DNA from: Ascidiaceihabitans sp034111945
GTDB lineage: Bacteria > Pseudomonadota > Alphaproteobacteria > Rhodobacterales > Rhodobacteraceae
Assembly: GCA_047626725.1 (NCBI GenBank)
Contig: JBLHSG010000022.1
Coordinates: 5,034-69,033 of the forward strand
Length of the DNA: 64,000 bases
Direction of reading: 5' to 3'
Shown: in pieces, positions 26,247-35,422 of the stretch
Position numbering within the stretch: the stretch's first letter is position 1
Layout: every line of letters begins with the position of its first letter
Program-made: the position numbers and the translations under genes
The notes under the pieces: generated by a model
The model's database searches: none
What the model saw: the letters and a program-made list of their open reading frames with translations, nothing else
What the model was told of the DNA's origin: nothing

Positions 26247-27209
26247 ATGGAATTTATTACCAATCTGCTTGGTCCATTCGGGCCGATCATCATCGCAGGC
26301 GTCTTGGGTCTGGTGATGATTGTTATGACCGTCATGATGATGATGCGTCAGCCCGAAGATCCACTGACCAAACTCAAACGCACTGCAAATGGTCAAGACA
26401 TCGGCGAATCCCGCGAAAAATTGCGCCAAGGTGGGCACAACGAACAGCTGGATAAATTCGCCAGCTTCCTAGAACCAAAAGACGTCGCAGAGCTGAGTAA
26501 AAAGCAACTGGAACTGCGCCAAGCGGGCTATCAGTCAAAAGATGCTGTGCGGTTTTTCCACTTTGCCCAGTTCGCGCTTGGCATCATTGGTTTGATCCTG
26601 GGTGCCATCTACATCACCCAATTCCTTGGTGCTGACGGTGCTGAGGTATCGACCAAAAAGATGATCATGTACGGCGTTGGCCCCGGTGGTATCGGATATT
26701 ATCTGCCACAATACTGGATCACACGCCGCGTCGAAGAACGCAAAGAACAGATTACCGCAGGCTTTCCAGACAGCCTCGATATGATGTTGGTCTGCGTCGA
26801 AGCTGGTCAATCGCTTGACCAATCTATCGTGCGTGTGGCCCGCGAATTGCGCGCCTCCTACCCCGCACTGGCCGAAGAATTCGAAGTCGTCGCTTACGAA
26901 ATGAAAGCCGGTAAAGACAAAGTCACCGTGCTGAATGACATGGGCGAACGTTGCGGCGTGCAAGATGTGGCATCGTTTGTGACCGTTTTGGTCCAATCCG
27001 CCACCTTCGGGACGTCGATTGCCGATGCTTTGCGGGTTTATGCGAGCGAAATGCGTGACAAACGCGTCATGCGTGCAGAAGAAGCCGCAAACAAGTTGCC
27101 AACAAAGATGACCTTGGCCACAATGATGTTAACCGTGCCGCCCCTGCTGATTATTCTGGTTGGGCCGTCTGTGCATGGCATTACGCAGCTGGGCAATATG
27201 GGCAATTAA
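26247..27209 (+). CDS. tadC: Flp pilus platform protein TadC
   Basis: This 320-residue second T2SSF-domain protein has GFPDSLDMMLVCVEAGQSLDQ and a TFGTSIADALRVYASEMR block before the last two hydrophobic segments. It pairs with TadB as the inner-membrane platform. A methionine-rich helix (MIVMTVMMMMRQ) follows the N-terminal segment. An AAGGAG site precedes the ATG. Confidence 0.93.
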   Translation: MEFITNLLGPFGPIIIAGVLGLVMIVMTVMMMMRQPEDPLTKLKRTANGQDIGESREKLRQGGHNEQLDKFASFLEPKDVAELSKKQLELRQAGYQSKDAVRFFHFAQFALGIIGLILGAIYITQFLGADGAEVSTKKMIMYGVGPGGIGYYLPQYWITRRVEERKEQITAGFPDSLDMMLVCVEAGQSLDQSIVRVARELRASYPALAEEFEVVAYEMKAGKDKVTVLNDMGERCGVQDVASFVTVLVQSATFGTSIADALRVYASEMRDKRVMRAEEAANKLPTKMTLATMMLTVPPLLIILVGPSVHGITQLGNMGN

Positions 27210-27212
27210 TAA

Positions 27213-27782
27213 ATGAAATCAAACCTTTGGCGCGCCTCTTGTGCCGCCCTATTGGTTATCGGAACTGCCGCCTGTTCACCGGGCGGCATTTCTGCGTCTG
27301 AGGATGGGTTGTTTGCGCCGGGCGTTGATCACAGCGCGCAGGCCGTGAACAGCCTTGATGTTGGGCATCGCCTGATTGCAGCGGGCGAACATGAACTTGC
27401 GCTCAAGGCATTCACGCGTGCAGCACTTGCGCAGGGCATGAACGGTGAAATCCTGTCCGGTATGGGCAGTGCAAATCTGGGCTTGGGGCGCTTGGGCCAA
27501 GCCGAGGCATTGCTGCGCCGTGCCACCACAGAATACGAACCGACACCCCAAGACTGGAATAATCTGGGCGTCATTCTGATGGAACGGGGCAAAACCGAAG
27601 AAGCGATCCTGATTTTTCGCAAAGCATTTGCACTGGATAGTGGCAAAACAACACAAATCAGGGACAATCTGCGCTTAGCGCTCGCAAAATCCGAAAACAC
27701 AACGTATACTGGGCCTCAAAATAACAATTATAAATTGGTGCGGCGCGGTAGCAGTGACTACCTTATATCGCCGACATCATAA
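27213..27782 (+). CDS. tadD: TPR-repeat lipoprotein TadD
   Basis: This 189-residue protein has a lipoprotein signal (ALLVIGTAACSPG) and two to three TPR units (HRLIAAGEHELALKAFTRAA, NLGLGRLGQAEALLRRA, WNNLGVILMERGKTEEAI). TadD-type proteins help secretin assembly. It starts 3 bases after the tadC stop, so is translated with it. Confidence 0.9.
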   Translation: MKSNLWRASCAALLVIGTAACSPGGISASEDGLFAPGVDHSAQAVNSLDVGHRLIAAGEHELALKAFTRAALAQGMNGEILSGMGSANLGLGRLGQAEALLRRATTEYEPTPQDWNNLGVILMERGKTEEAILIFRKAFALDSGKTTQIRDNLRLALAKSENTTYTGPQNNNYKLVRRGSSDYLISPTS

Positions 27783-27812
27783 CCGAGGCAGAGCAGTAAA
27801 AGGACGCACAAC

Positions 27813-28670
27813 ATGCGCCACCCTATTTTCGTGTCCGCTACATTAGCGGGGGCGCTTGTCCTATCGGCATGCGCTGAAAAGAACGCCAACGATACAGTTG
27901 CGCGGGCTTTCAAAGACGTAAATGTCGTTGATGAAACCAACCTGACCGACGTGATGTTGACCGTGGCAGACCCCAACGAGGCGGTCGCCTATTTCACCCG
28001 ATCTGTTGGCGAAGACCCCAAACGTATTGATTTTCAACGTGGATTGGCCGTTAGCCTGGTCCGCGCAAAACGCTATACCGAAGCATCCGTAGCCTTTGGC
28101 AAACTGGTCAAAATGGACGGGGCCACCGCAAGTGACCGCGTCGATTACGCCGATGCTTTGATCCGTTCAGGCGATTGGGCCAAGGCGGAAAAGACCCTTG
28201 ATACCGTGCAACCCACCCACGAGACGTTCAAACGCTACCGTCTCGAAGCGATGGTGGCCGACAGCAATCAAGAATGGAAAAAATCCGACAGTTTTTATGA
28301 AACCGCTGTGGGCCTTACCACCCGCCCTGCTGGCATCATGAACAACTGGGGTTATTCCAAGCTGACGCGCGGTGATTTCAAAGACGCAGAACGTTTGTTT
28401 GGCGATGCAATTCGTCAGGATCCGACGTTGTTTACCGCAAAAAACAACCTGATTTTGTCGCGCAGTGCGCAACGTGATTACACTTTGCCGGTCATCCCGA
28501 TGGATCAAACCGAACGCGCGCAATTGCTGCACACGATGGCCTTGTCCGCGATCAAACAGGGTGATGTCGAAACCGGAAAAAGCCTGCTGCGCGATGCCAT
28601 CGACACGCATCCTCAGCATTTTGAAGCCGCCGTGCGCTCTCTTGAGGCGCTCGACAACTCGAACGGCTAG
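27813..28670 (+). CDS. second TPR-repeat lipoprotein of the tad locus
   Basis: This 285-residue protein has a lipobox (LVLSACAEK) and several TPR-like helix pairs: VRAKRYTEASVAFGKLVKMD, YADALIRSGDWAKAEKTL, NNWGYSKLTRGDFKDAERLF. It is related in design, not closely in sequence, to the preceding TadD. Two TPR lipoproteins in a row suggest separate scaffold roles at the outer membrane. AAAAGGA precedes the ATG. Confidence 0.88.
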   Translation: MRHPIFVSATLAGALVLSACAEKNANDTVARAFKDVNVVDETNLTDVMLTVADPNEAVAYFTRSVGEDPKRIDFQRGLAVSLVRAKRYTEASVAFGKLVKMDGATASDRVDYADALIRSGDWAKAEKTLDTVQPTHETFKRYRLEAMVADSNQEWKKSDSFYETAVGLTTRPAGIMNNWGYSKLTRGDFKDAERLFGDAIRQDPTLFTAKNNLILSRSAQRDYTLPVIPMDQTERAQLLHTMALSAIKQGDVETGKSLLRDAIDTHPQHFEAAVRSLEALDNSNG

Positions 28671-28678
28671 GTCCGCGC

Positions 28679-29176
28679 ATGTCTGCTACAGTTTATTCCG
28701 CCCTATGGTTCTTGCCGTTTGTTCTGCCGATTTGCTTTTACGTGGCATTTACCGACATGCGCGAGATGCGCATTACCAACCAGGCAGTGCTCGCGTTGGG
28801 GGCCGTGTTTTTGATCGTCGGATTGGTCGCTTTGCCGTTTGATGTGTACCTGTGGCGTTTGGTGCAATTGGTGATCGTTTTGATCGTGACGTTTATTCTA
28901 AACGCGGCCGGTGCCATGGGTGCGGGTGATTCAAAGTTCATCGCGGTCGCAGCACCGTTTGTGGCCCAAGGCGACGTGCGCCTGCTGATCCCAATGTTCT
29001 GCGTGATTTTATTGGCGGCAGTCGCGGCCCACAGGCTGGCCAAATACACTCCATTGCGTCGTATGGCCCCCGAGTGGAAAAGCTGGGAACAAGGTAAGAA
29101 ATTCCCGATGGGTTTGGCGCTTGCCATGACTTTGGGATGCTACTTGTGCTTTGCCGCGGCGTTTGGCGCAGCCTAA
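28679..29176 (+). CDS. cpaA: prepilin peptidase CpaA (TadV), A24 family
   Basis: This 165-residue membrane aspartic protease is expected to cut the two pilins after Gly. The catalytic aspartates are Asp26 in FTDMREMRITN and Asp84 in GAMGAGDSKF, the GxGD-type motif. It has about five hydrophobic helices and lacks the methyltransferase domain, as in the short TadV type. It lies 8 bases after the TPR gene and ends the recognisable tad set. Confidence 0.94.
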   Translation: MSATVYSALWFLPFVLPICFYVAFTDMREMRITNQAVLALGAVFLIVGLVALPFDVYLWRLVQLVIVLIVTFILNAAGAMGAGDSKFIAVAAPFVAQGDVRLLIPMFCVILLAAVAAHRLAKYTPLRRMAPEWKSWEQGKKFPMGLALAMTLGCYLCFAAAFGAA

Positions 29177-29263
29177 ACCGACAATCCGCGCGTTCAGGCC
29201 ACATTGTTGACGAAAATGCCTGCTATCACCGGATTTAGATCACAGAGTCAAAGGCCGTTTAAA

Positions 29264-30574
29264 ATGAACATGCAGACCTCAGCCGTCATGGCCCCCCCCG
29301 CGCCAAAGCGGATTCACGAGATGAAACTCCCCATCGTTATGATGCGGGATATCCTGTTGAAAACGATGTTCCGCAAGAACGTCGATATGGTCACGGAGCT
29401 GTCAAAAGCCATCTGTCTGCCGATCCCTGTGACCCAAGAATTAATCGACATGGGCCGTGATCAAAACCTGATCGAAGCCACCGGAACGCTGAATGCAAAC
29501 AGCGGCAACGAGATGGGCTATCAGCTGACCGATGCAGGCAAGGCCCGCGCGCTTGATGCCCTGTCGCAGTCCGAATATTTTGGCGCGATGCCGGTGCCAT
29601 TGGATGTTTACAGCGCCCAAGTCAAACGTCAGTCGATCCGAAATCTGATGGTAACGCGCGAACAATTAACCGGTGCGATGGGCCATCTGGTTCTTCCGGA
29701 CGAATTGATCGGCAACCTTGGCCCCGCCGTTTCTGCAGGCCGTTCGATCCTGATGTACGGCCCGCCAGGCAACGGAAAATCAAGCATCTCCAACGGGATA
29801 CGCGACGCTCTTGGCGATATGGTTTATGTGCCTCGTGCCATCGAATACGCCGGTCAGGTTATCACCATGTATGACCCGATTGTGCACACAGCCATCGAAG
29901 AAGCCGAGGACGACATTAACACGTTGCGCAAGACAACTGGCTGGTTTGACACCCGCTATGTGCGGTGCGAACGCCCAACTGTCATCACCGGCGGCGAGCT
30001 GTCGTTGAGCATGCTTGACCTTGTCTATAACCCGACCGCGCGCACGTATCAGGCCCCGCTTCAGTTGAAATCCACTGGCGGTATTTTCATCGTCGATGAC
30101 CTTGGTCGCCAAGCAGAACCACCCCAATCGCTGGTCAACCGCTGGATCGTTCCACTGGAAGAAAGCAAAGATATCCTTGCGCTGCAATCTGGTGAAAAAT
30201 TCGAAGTCCCCTTTGATACTTTGGTGATTTTCTCGACCAACTTCCACCCGAACGAGATTTTCGACACCGCTGCTTTGCGCCGTATTTTCTTTAAGATCAA
30301 AATCGATGGACCCAATCAGGCGAACTATCTCAAGATCTTTTCGATGGTTGCCAAGAAGCGCAAAATGCCCCTGAACGAGGCCGCGTTGATCCATTTGCTA
30401 AAGGTCAAGTACCCGACAATCGACAATGTTTATGCGAACTATCAGCCGATCTTTTTGATCGATCAGATGATCGCGATTTGTGAATTCGAAGGCATTCCAT
30501 ATCAAATGACCCCAGAATTGATTGACCGCGCGTGGGCCAACATGTTCGTCAAAGACGAGACAATCGTCAGATGA
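29264..30574 (+). CDS. AAA ATPase associated with the tad locus
   Basis: This 436-residue protein has a proline-rich N terminus, a helical domain (about 30-130) and an AAA ATPase domain with Walker A MYGPPGNGKSSIS near residue 168 and Walker B GGIFIVDDLGRQ near 273, followed by an arginine-containing sensor stretch (FDTAALRRIFFKI). Proteins of this kind next to tad genes have been described as ATPases with chaperone activity associated with Flp pilus assembly; I recall this only as an annotation. The start at 29264 has AAAGG upstream; the frame continues to 29204. It overlaps the next gene by 4 bases (ATGA). Confidence 0.82.
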   Translation: MNMQTSAVMAPPAPKRIHEMKLPIVMMRDILLKTMFRKNVDMVTELSKAICLPIPVTQELIDMGRDQNLIEATGTLNANSGNEMGYQLTDAGKARALDALSQSEYFGAMPVPLDVYSAQVKRQSIRNLMVTREQLTGAMGHLVLPDELIGNLGPAVSAGRSILMYGPPGNGKSSISNGIRDALGDMVYVPRAIEYAGQVITMYDPIVHTAIEEAEDDINTLRKTTGWFDTRYVRCERPTVITGGELSLSMLDLVYNPTARTYQAPLQLKSTGGIFIVDDLGRQAEPPQSLVNRWIVPLEESKDILALQSGEKFEVPFDTLVIFSTNFHPNEIFDTAALRRIFFKIKIDGPNQANYLKIFSMVAKKRKMPLNEAALIHLLKVKYPTIDNVYANYQPIFLIDQMIAICEFEGIPYQMTPELIDRAWANMFVKDETIVR

Positions 30575-31356
30575 TCGGGCTTGCGGGATGCGGTCGAATG
30601 GGCGCACCTATGTTGACCGCATTGCGCAAAAACGGGTTTGATGCCAAAGGGTTCGATGTTGTTGCTAAAGCATCGGATGACATCACTGATGATCCGATTG
30701 CGTTTGGCCAATCGCTCGAAACCTTGATCACCGTCGTGCGTGATATTGCGCAAACCAACGACGTTCTGTTCGGCGCGCAAAACTTTACCGCACGTCCATC
30801 ACTAAAGCGCATCATCGTTTCATCCACCTTGTCGCCGCGCTATGTGCGTGATTTGCGCGCGCGCGTTCCACAGCACATCACCCTGATTGACGCGCCGATG
30901 TCCGGTGCGCAAATCGCCGCTGAAAATGGCGCGCTTAGCTTTATGCTGGGCGGCACATCTGACGATCTGGATGCGGCCCAACCGCTGTTTGATGCCATGG
31001 GCAAACACTTTCATCGCATGGGTGCGTTTGGCAGTGGCATGCAGGCCAAGGTCCTGAACAATCTGTTGGCCGCGTCCAATACTGCGATGACGCGATTGGT
31101 CTTGGATTGGGCGGATGACGCCGGCATTGATGAAACTGCGTTGCTGGATTTGATCCAAACGTCATCGGGGCAAAACTGGTTTGCCTCAGGGTTCGACAGC
31201 ATCGAATTCGCACGCGACGGCTTTGATCCGTCAAACACCATCGCAATTCTGGTCAAAGACGTCGCCAGCGCGCTGGATGCGGCCCCGAATGGCGCCGATG
31301 TCACGCTGCCCGAAACCGTGCAGGCCGCGATCAGGTCATTAAAACCACGCGCCTAA
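30571..31356 (+). CDS. NAD(P)-binding beta-hydroxyacid dehydrogenase
   Basis: This 261-residue protein belongs to the 3-hydroxyisobutyrate / tartronate semialdehyde / 6-phosphogluconate dehydrogenase superfamily. It has MIGLAGCGRMGAPML at the N terminus, the substrate loop DAPMSGAQIAAENG at 108-120 and the catalytic Lys160 with Asn163 in GSGMQAKVLNNLL. The true substrate cannot be read from sequence. Its ATG overlaps the ATPase stop (ATGA), so it is co-transcribed with the tad end although a metabolic role is likely. Confidence 0.88.
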   Translation: MIGLAGCGRMGAPMLTALRKNGFDAKGFDVVAKASDDITDDPIAFGQSLETLITVVRDIAQTNDVLFGAQNFTARPSLKRIIVSSTLSPRYVRDLRARVPQHITLIDAPMSGAQIAAENGALSFMLGGTSDDLDAAQPLFDAMGKHFHRMGAFGSGMQAKVLNNLLAASNTAMTRLVLDWADDAGIDETALLDLIQTSSGQNWFASGFDSIEFARDGFDPSNTIAILVKDVASALDAAPNGADVTLPETVQAAIRSLKPRA

Positions 31357-31404
31357 GTCGGATCAAGGCTGGCCCCCGCCGATCCATCGGATACAATCGC
31401 GTTT

Positions 31405-33813
31405 ATGGCGATGCTCCCCCCCTCTTTTCGATCGTGGTTCAAGACCAAAGGGTGGTCCATTCACCCGCACCAACAAGCGATGTTGGCGCGCAGTGATGAC
31501 CCCGCTTTGCTGCTGATCGCCCAGACCGGAGGCGGCAAAACGCTGGCCGGTTTCCTGCCAACCTTAGTTGATTTGGCGACCAATGATCACGATGGGATGC
31601 ACACGCTTTACGTCTCACCGCTCAAGGCGCTGGCGGCTGATATCAAACGCAATCTGCGCACGCCTGTTGACGAAATGTCGCTGAATATCCGGATCGAAGA
31701 TCGCACCGGCGATACCTCTGCCACGCAAAAACGGCGACAACGCGCAGACCCGCCACATATTCTGTTAACCACTCCAGAATCGCTGGCCTTGCTGACCAGT
31801 TACGATGACGCGCACCGCATGTTCAAAGGATTGAAACGCATTGTCGTCGATGAAATCCACGCGCTGGCAGACTCAAAACGCGGCGATCAATTGTTCCTTG
31901 CGCTAGCCCGCTTGCAAACCCTGTGCCCCGATCTAAAACGCGTCGGCCTGTCCGCCACAGTTGAGGACCCGGACGCCATCGCACACCTACTGGCCCGCCA
32001 TCCCGACCCTTGCGAAATCCTGCTGGCTGATCCCGGTCCTGCCCCTGATATTCAGATGCTTACCACCGACGAAGCACCCCCGTGGTCCGGCAATGGTGCC
32101 AAATATTCTATCCCCGCCGTGATCGACCAAATCAAGCAACACAAGACCACGTTGATCTTTCACAACACCCGCGCGCAGGCCGAGATTTTCTTTCACAATC
32201 TGTGGCTTGCCAATGACGACAGTCTGCCAATCGGCATCCATCACGGCAGCCTGGATCGTGTGCAACGTGAACGGGTCGAGGCCGCGATGGTACGTGGCGA
32301 TCTGCGTGCGATTGTGTGCACAGGTTCGCTTGATTTGGGGATTGATTGGGGTGACGTTGATTTGGTGATCCAGATTGGTGCGCCCAAAAACGTCAAACGA
32401 TTGGTGCAACGCATCGGCCGCGCCAATCACCGCTACAACGCCCCCTCAAAGGCGCTGCTGGTGCCTGCAAACCGGTTCGAAGTTGTCGAATGCATTGCCG
32501 CCCTTGAGGCCGCGAAAGAAGGCGAACTAGACGGTGATCCGCGTGGTCCCGGCCCGCGCGACGTGCTGTGCCAACACATCTTGATTGCCGCCTGCGCAGG
32601 TCCATTTGACGCTGATGCGCTGTTTGCCGAAATGACCAGTGCGGGGGCGTACAGCACGCTGACGCGCAGCGATTTTGACGCCTGTCTTGATTTTTGTGCG
32701 ACCGGTGGCTACGCGCTGCGGGCCTATGACAAATGGAAACGCCTGCTGCAGCGCCCCGACGGCATGTGGCAGTTGCGTGATCCGCGCAGCACCCGCGCAA
32801 TCCGCATGAACTTGGGCACGATCCAAGACCGCGATACACTAAAGGTGCGCCTGAAACGCAATCGCGGCGGCAAACCCTTGGGCGAGGTCGAAGAGGCCTT
32901 TGCCGCGACCCTAACCCCCGGTGATACGTTTTTGATTGGCGGACAAATCGTGCGCTACGAAGGCTTGCGTGAAATGACCGTCGAGGTGTCAAAACGCGCC
33001 GACAAAAAGCCAAAGATCGCGACGTTTTCAGGCACCAAATTTTCGACCTCGACCCAGTTGAGCCAGCGGGTTTTGCGGATGTTCCAACAAGACGCTTGGC
33101 CCGAACTGCCAAAGCATACCGCCGATTGGTTGGCGTTGCAGCGCCGCGTTTCGCGCCTGCCTGAACCGGGTCGTTTGTTGATCGAAAGCTTCCCCCACGA
33201 GGATCGCGCACACACTGTCATCTACGGTTTTGCCGGGCGTAATGCGATGCAAACGCTGGGGCTGTTGTTAACCAATCGGATGGAAGAATCCGGGCTAAAC
33301 CCGTTAGGCTTTCTAGCCACTGATTACGCCACGATGATCTGGAGCTTGGACGCGGTGCGCGACCCTGCCCCGTTGTTTGATCTTGGCACGTTGCGCGATG
33401 GATTGGACACGTGGCTGGCTGGAAATGCGGTGATGAAACGCACCTTTCGCGCCTCTGCGACCATCGCGGGGCTGATCGAACGCAACAGTCCGAGCGCGCG
33501 CAAATCAGGGCGGCAGGCGACGTTTAGCTCGGACATTTTGTACGACACCCTGCACAAATATGATCCTGATCACGTGATGATGCAAATCACCCGCGAAGAA
33601 GCGATGAAAGGGTTGATCGACTTTGGCCGCATCGAAGACATGATCCGACGCATTGATGGGCGCATTGATTTGATCGAACACAGTCGCGTCACGCCCTTGG
33701 CAGCGCCGCTTTTCCTTGAGGTCGGGCGTGTTCCCGTCAAAGGACTGGCTGAGGAAAAACTGCTGGCCGCTGAGGCTGCGCGATTGATGGCGACTGCGGG
33801 TCTTGCGCCGTAA
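31405..33813 (+). CDS. Lhr-type DEXH helicase, ligase-associated DNA damage response type
   Basis: This 802-residue superfamily 2 helicase has Walker A AQTGGGKTLAGFLP (Lys45), the DEIH box in VVDEIHALADSKRGDQ near 149, motif VI QRIGRANHRYN and a winged-helix/Lhr core. It matches the shorter bacterial Lhr that is usually encoded with an ATP-dependent DNA ligase, an MBL-fold exonuclease and a phosphoesterase. Here only the phosphoesterase follows. A role in DNA repair is inferred from the family. No clear Shine-Dalgarno site is seen before the ATG. Confidence 0.92.
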   Translation: MAMLPPSFRSWFKTKGWSIHPHQQAMLARSDDPALLLIAQTGGGKTLAGFLPTLVDLATNDHDGMHTLYVSPLKALAADIKRNLRTPVDEMSLNIRIEDRTGDTSATQKRRQRADPPHILLTTPESLALLTSYDDAHRMFKGLKRIVVDEIHALADSKRGDQLFLALARLQTLCPDLKRVGLSATVEDPDAIAHLLARHPDPCEILLADPGPAPDIQMLTTDEAPPWSGNGAKYSIPAVIDQIKQHKTTLIFHNTRAQAEIFFHNLWLANDDSLPIGIHHGSLDRVQRERVEAAMVRGDLRAIVCTGSLDLGIDWGDVDLVIQIGAPKNVKRLVQRIGRANHRYNAPSKALLVPANRFEVVECIAALEAAKEGELDGDPRGPGPRDVLCQHILIAACAGPFDADALFAEMTSAGAYSTLTRSDFDACLDFCATGGYALRAYDKWKRLLQRPDGMWQLRDPRSTRAIRMNLGTIQDRDTLKVRLKRNRGGKPLGEVEEAFAATLTPGDTFLIGGQIVRYEGLREMTVEVSKRADKKPKIATFSGTKFSTSTQLSQRVLRMFQQDAWPELPKHTADWLALQRRVSRLPEPGRLLIESFPHEDRAHTVIYGFAGRNAMQTLGLLLTNRMEESGLNPLGFLATDYATMIWSLDAVRDPAPLFDLGTLRDGLDTWLAGNAVMKRTFRASATIAGLIERNSPSARKSGRQATFSSDILYDTLHKYDPDHVMMQITREEAMKGLIDFGRIEDMIRRIDGRIDLIEHSRVTPLAAPLFLEVGRVPVKGLAEEKLLAAEAARLMATAGLAP

Positions 33814-33857
33814 CAAACCACTGGAAATCAGGAATGGTGAGGGGTACCAAACAGGCT

Positions 33858-34520
33858 ATGACCGGATGCAACATCACATTGGCAGGCGCGCAATTGACGG
33901 CCCTTGGGTCCGGCGCGCTGTGGTGGGAGGCGCATAATTTGCTGTGTGTTTCGGACCTGCATTTGGGAAAATCCGAACGTATTTTACGGCGCGGCGGATC
34001 TGCATTACCTCCCTACGAGACCCGCGATACGCTGACGCGATTGGAACGCGATCTAGAGGCAACAGACGCGCGCATTGTGGTGTGTTTGGGCGATAGTTTT
34101 GATGATCTTATCGCCGCGCAAAGCCTGTCTGAAACCGAACGCCTATGGATCACCCGCCTACAAGCCGGGCGGCGTTGGATCTGGATCGAAGGCAACCACG
34201 ATCCCGGCCCCATTGACCTTGGCGGCAGTCATCTGGGTGAATTGCCGCTGCCCCCATTGATTTTCCGCCACATAGCCGAAAAGGGAAAAAGTGGTGAAAT
34301 TTCAGGTCACTATCACCCCAAGGCGCAAATTTCGATGCGCGGTCGCACAGTGTCACGTCCGGCATTTTTACTGGACAGTGATCGCCTGATCATGCCCGCC
34401 TACGGGACCTATACCGGCGGCTTGCGCAGTTCGGATGATGCACTAACAAAGATCATGCGACCGGAAGCAACAGCAATTTTGACAGGTCGAACACCCCACC
34501 AAATACCCATGCCGCGCTAA
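33858..34520 (+). CDS. pdeM: ligase-associated metallophosphoesterase PdeM
   Basis: This 220-residue calcineurin-type phosphoesterase has all metal motifs: CVSDLHLGKSER, VCLGDSFDDL, WIEGNHDPG and SGHYHPKA. It fits PdeM, the nuclease or phosphatase partner of the Lhr-ligase cluster. I favour the ATG at 33858, which begins MTGCNITLAGAQLTALGSG like relatives; an ATG at 33834 is in frame and cannot be excluded. It converges with the LytTR gene with 2 bases between the stops. Confidence 0.88.
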   Translation: MTGCNITLAGAQLTALGSGALWWEAHNLLCVSDLHLGKSERILRRGGSALPPYETRDTLTRLERDLEATDARIVVCLGDSFDDLIAAQSLSETERLWITRLQAGRRWIWIEGNHDPGPIDLGGSHLGELPLPPLIFRHIAEKGKSGEISGHYHPKAQISMRGRTVSRPAFLLDSDRLIMPAYGTYTGGLRSSDDALTKIMRPEATAILTGRTPHQIPMPR

Positions 34521-34522
34521 CG

Positions 34523-35305
34523 TTACATCAGGCCGGCGTCTTCGACATTGCGCTGATATTTGCGACTGACCGGAACCACGTCGCGGTTCGTCATGACGAT
34601 CACAGGACGCCCTTTATGAGAGGTAACTTCGCTGATCGCGGCTTGATTTACCCAGTGCGAACGATGCGTGCTAAATCCACGCAACGGGCTGGTTTCCACA
34701 ACCGCATCTGCAAACCGCATCCGTACATCAAACGACCCGTCCGACGTGACAACCATGACCTTATGTCCGTTCACGGTAAGGCGTAAAATCTGCCCGTCAA
34801 ACCCGTCTGGCAACCGCGTTGCAAGACGCGGAACGTCGACATTCATCGGCTTTGGTTCCACCGTTTCGATCAGTTTCGGAATCCAGTACATCATCGTGCA
34901 AACCACCGTACAGATCACCAAAACCTCGAGGGCCAGCAGCCAATATCCTGGTCGGATACCATCGATCCCCGGGAATGCAATCAGGGTCCAAATCTGCAGA
35001 AACGCGGTAAAGATGCACGTCATCGCAAGGATCACCAGACCTTCTTGGGTCACAAAACTAAGGTTCCCCAAGGAACGACGCACCATAAATTTGAGGCCCC
35101 AGGCCATCCCCATGGAAACCCCGATCAGCACCAACCAATACATCAGCCGTTCGCCAAAATTACCTGATTCGTAGGTGCCGAATGGTCCAGACACCGCAAA
35201 AAGCAATGAAATCGCGCACATCACAGTGGCCCGTATGCCCAATCCAACAAGTCGCGGATCTGATTTTGGTTTTACTTCGTTCAGGATTTCGTCTTTTGGA
35301 AACAA
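34523..35305 (-). CDS. membrane-anchored LytTR transcription regulator, first of two
   Basis: This 260-residue protein has four hydrophobic helices in the first 150 residues and a C-terminal LytTR DNA-binding domain (about 165-258), with GFSTHRSHWVNQAAI and MTNRDVVPVSRKYQRNVEDA. It has no receiver domain, so a signal would be sensed by the membrane part. The only start near the N terminus is TTG at 35305, with no obvious Shine-Dalgarno site; a start at the internal ATG (35221) would remove 28 residues. It lies in tandem with a second LytTR gene. Confidence 0.85.
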   Translation of the reverse strand: MFPKDEILNEVKPKSDPRLVGLGIRATVMCAISLLFAVSGPFGTYESGNFGERLMYWLVLIGVSMGMAWGLKFMVRRSLGNLSFVTQEGLVILAMTCIFTAFLQIWTLIAFPGIDGIRPGYWLLALEVLVICTVVCTMMYWIPKLIETVEPKPMNVDVPRLATRLPDGFDGQILRLTVNGHKVMVVTSDGSFDVRMRFADAVVETSPLRGFSTHRSHWVNQAAISEVTSHKGRPVIVMTNRDVVPVSRKYQRNVEDAGLM

Positions 35306-35422
35306 TGGAGCGGTCTCTGTATGTAAAAATTGGTGACGCTATCTTGCGTCAGAATAATTAAAAATCAACTCGTTAACCGAGTAAAACTAACGTTCCCGAG
35401 GATTGGTGACATTTACTCAACG

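Noticed and set aside
32393..33211. A 272-codon open frame opposite the Lhr helicase gene
   Set aside because: It is Arg/Ser/Cys-rich, antisense to a well-supported gene, with no start site or domain.
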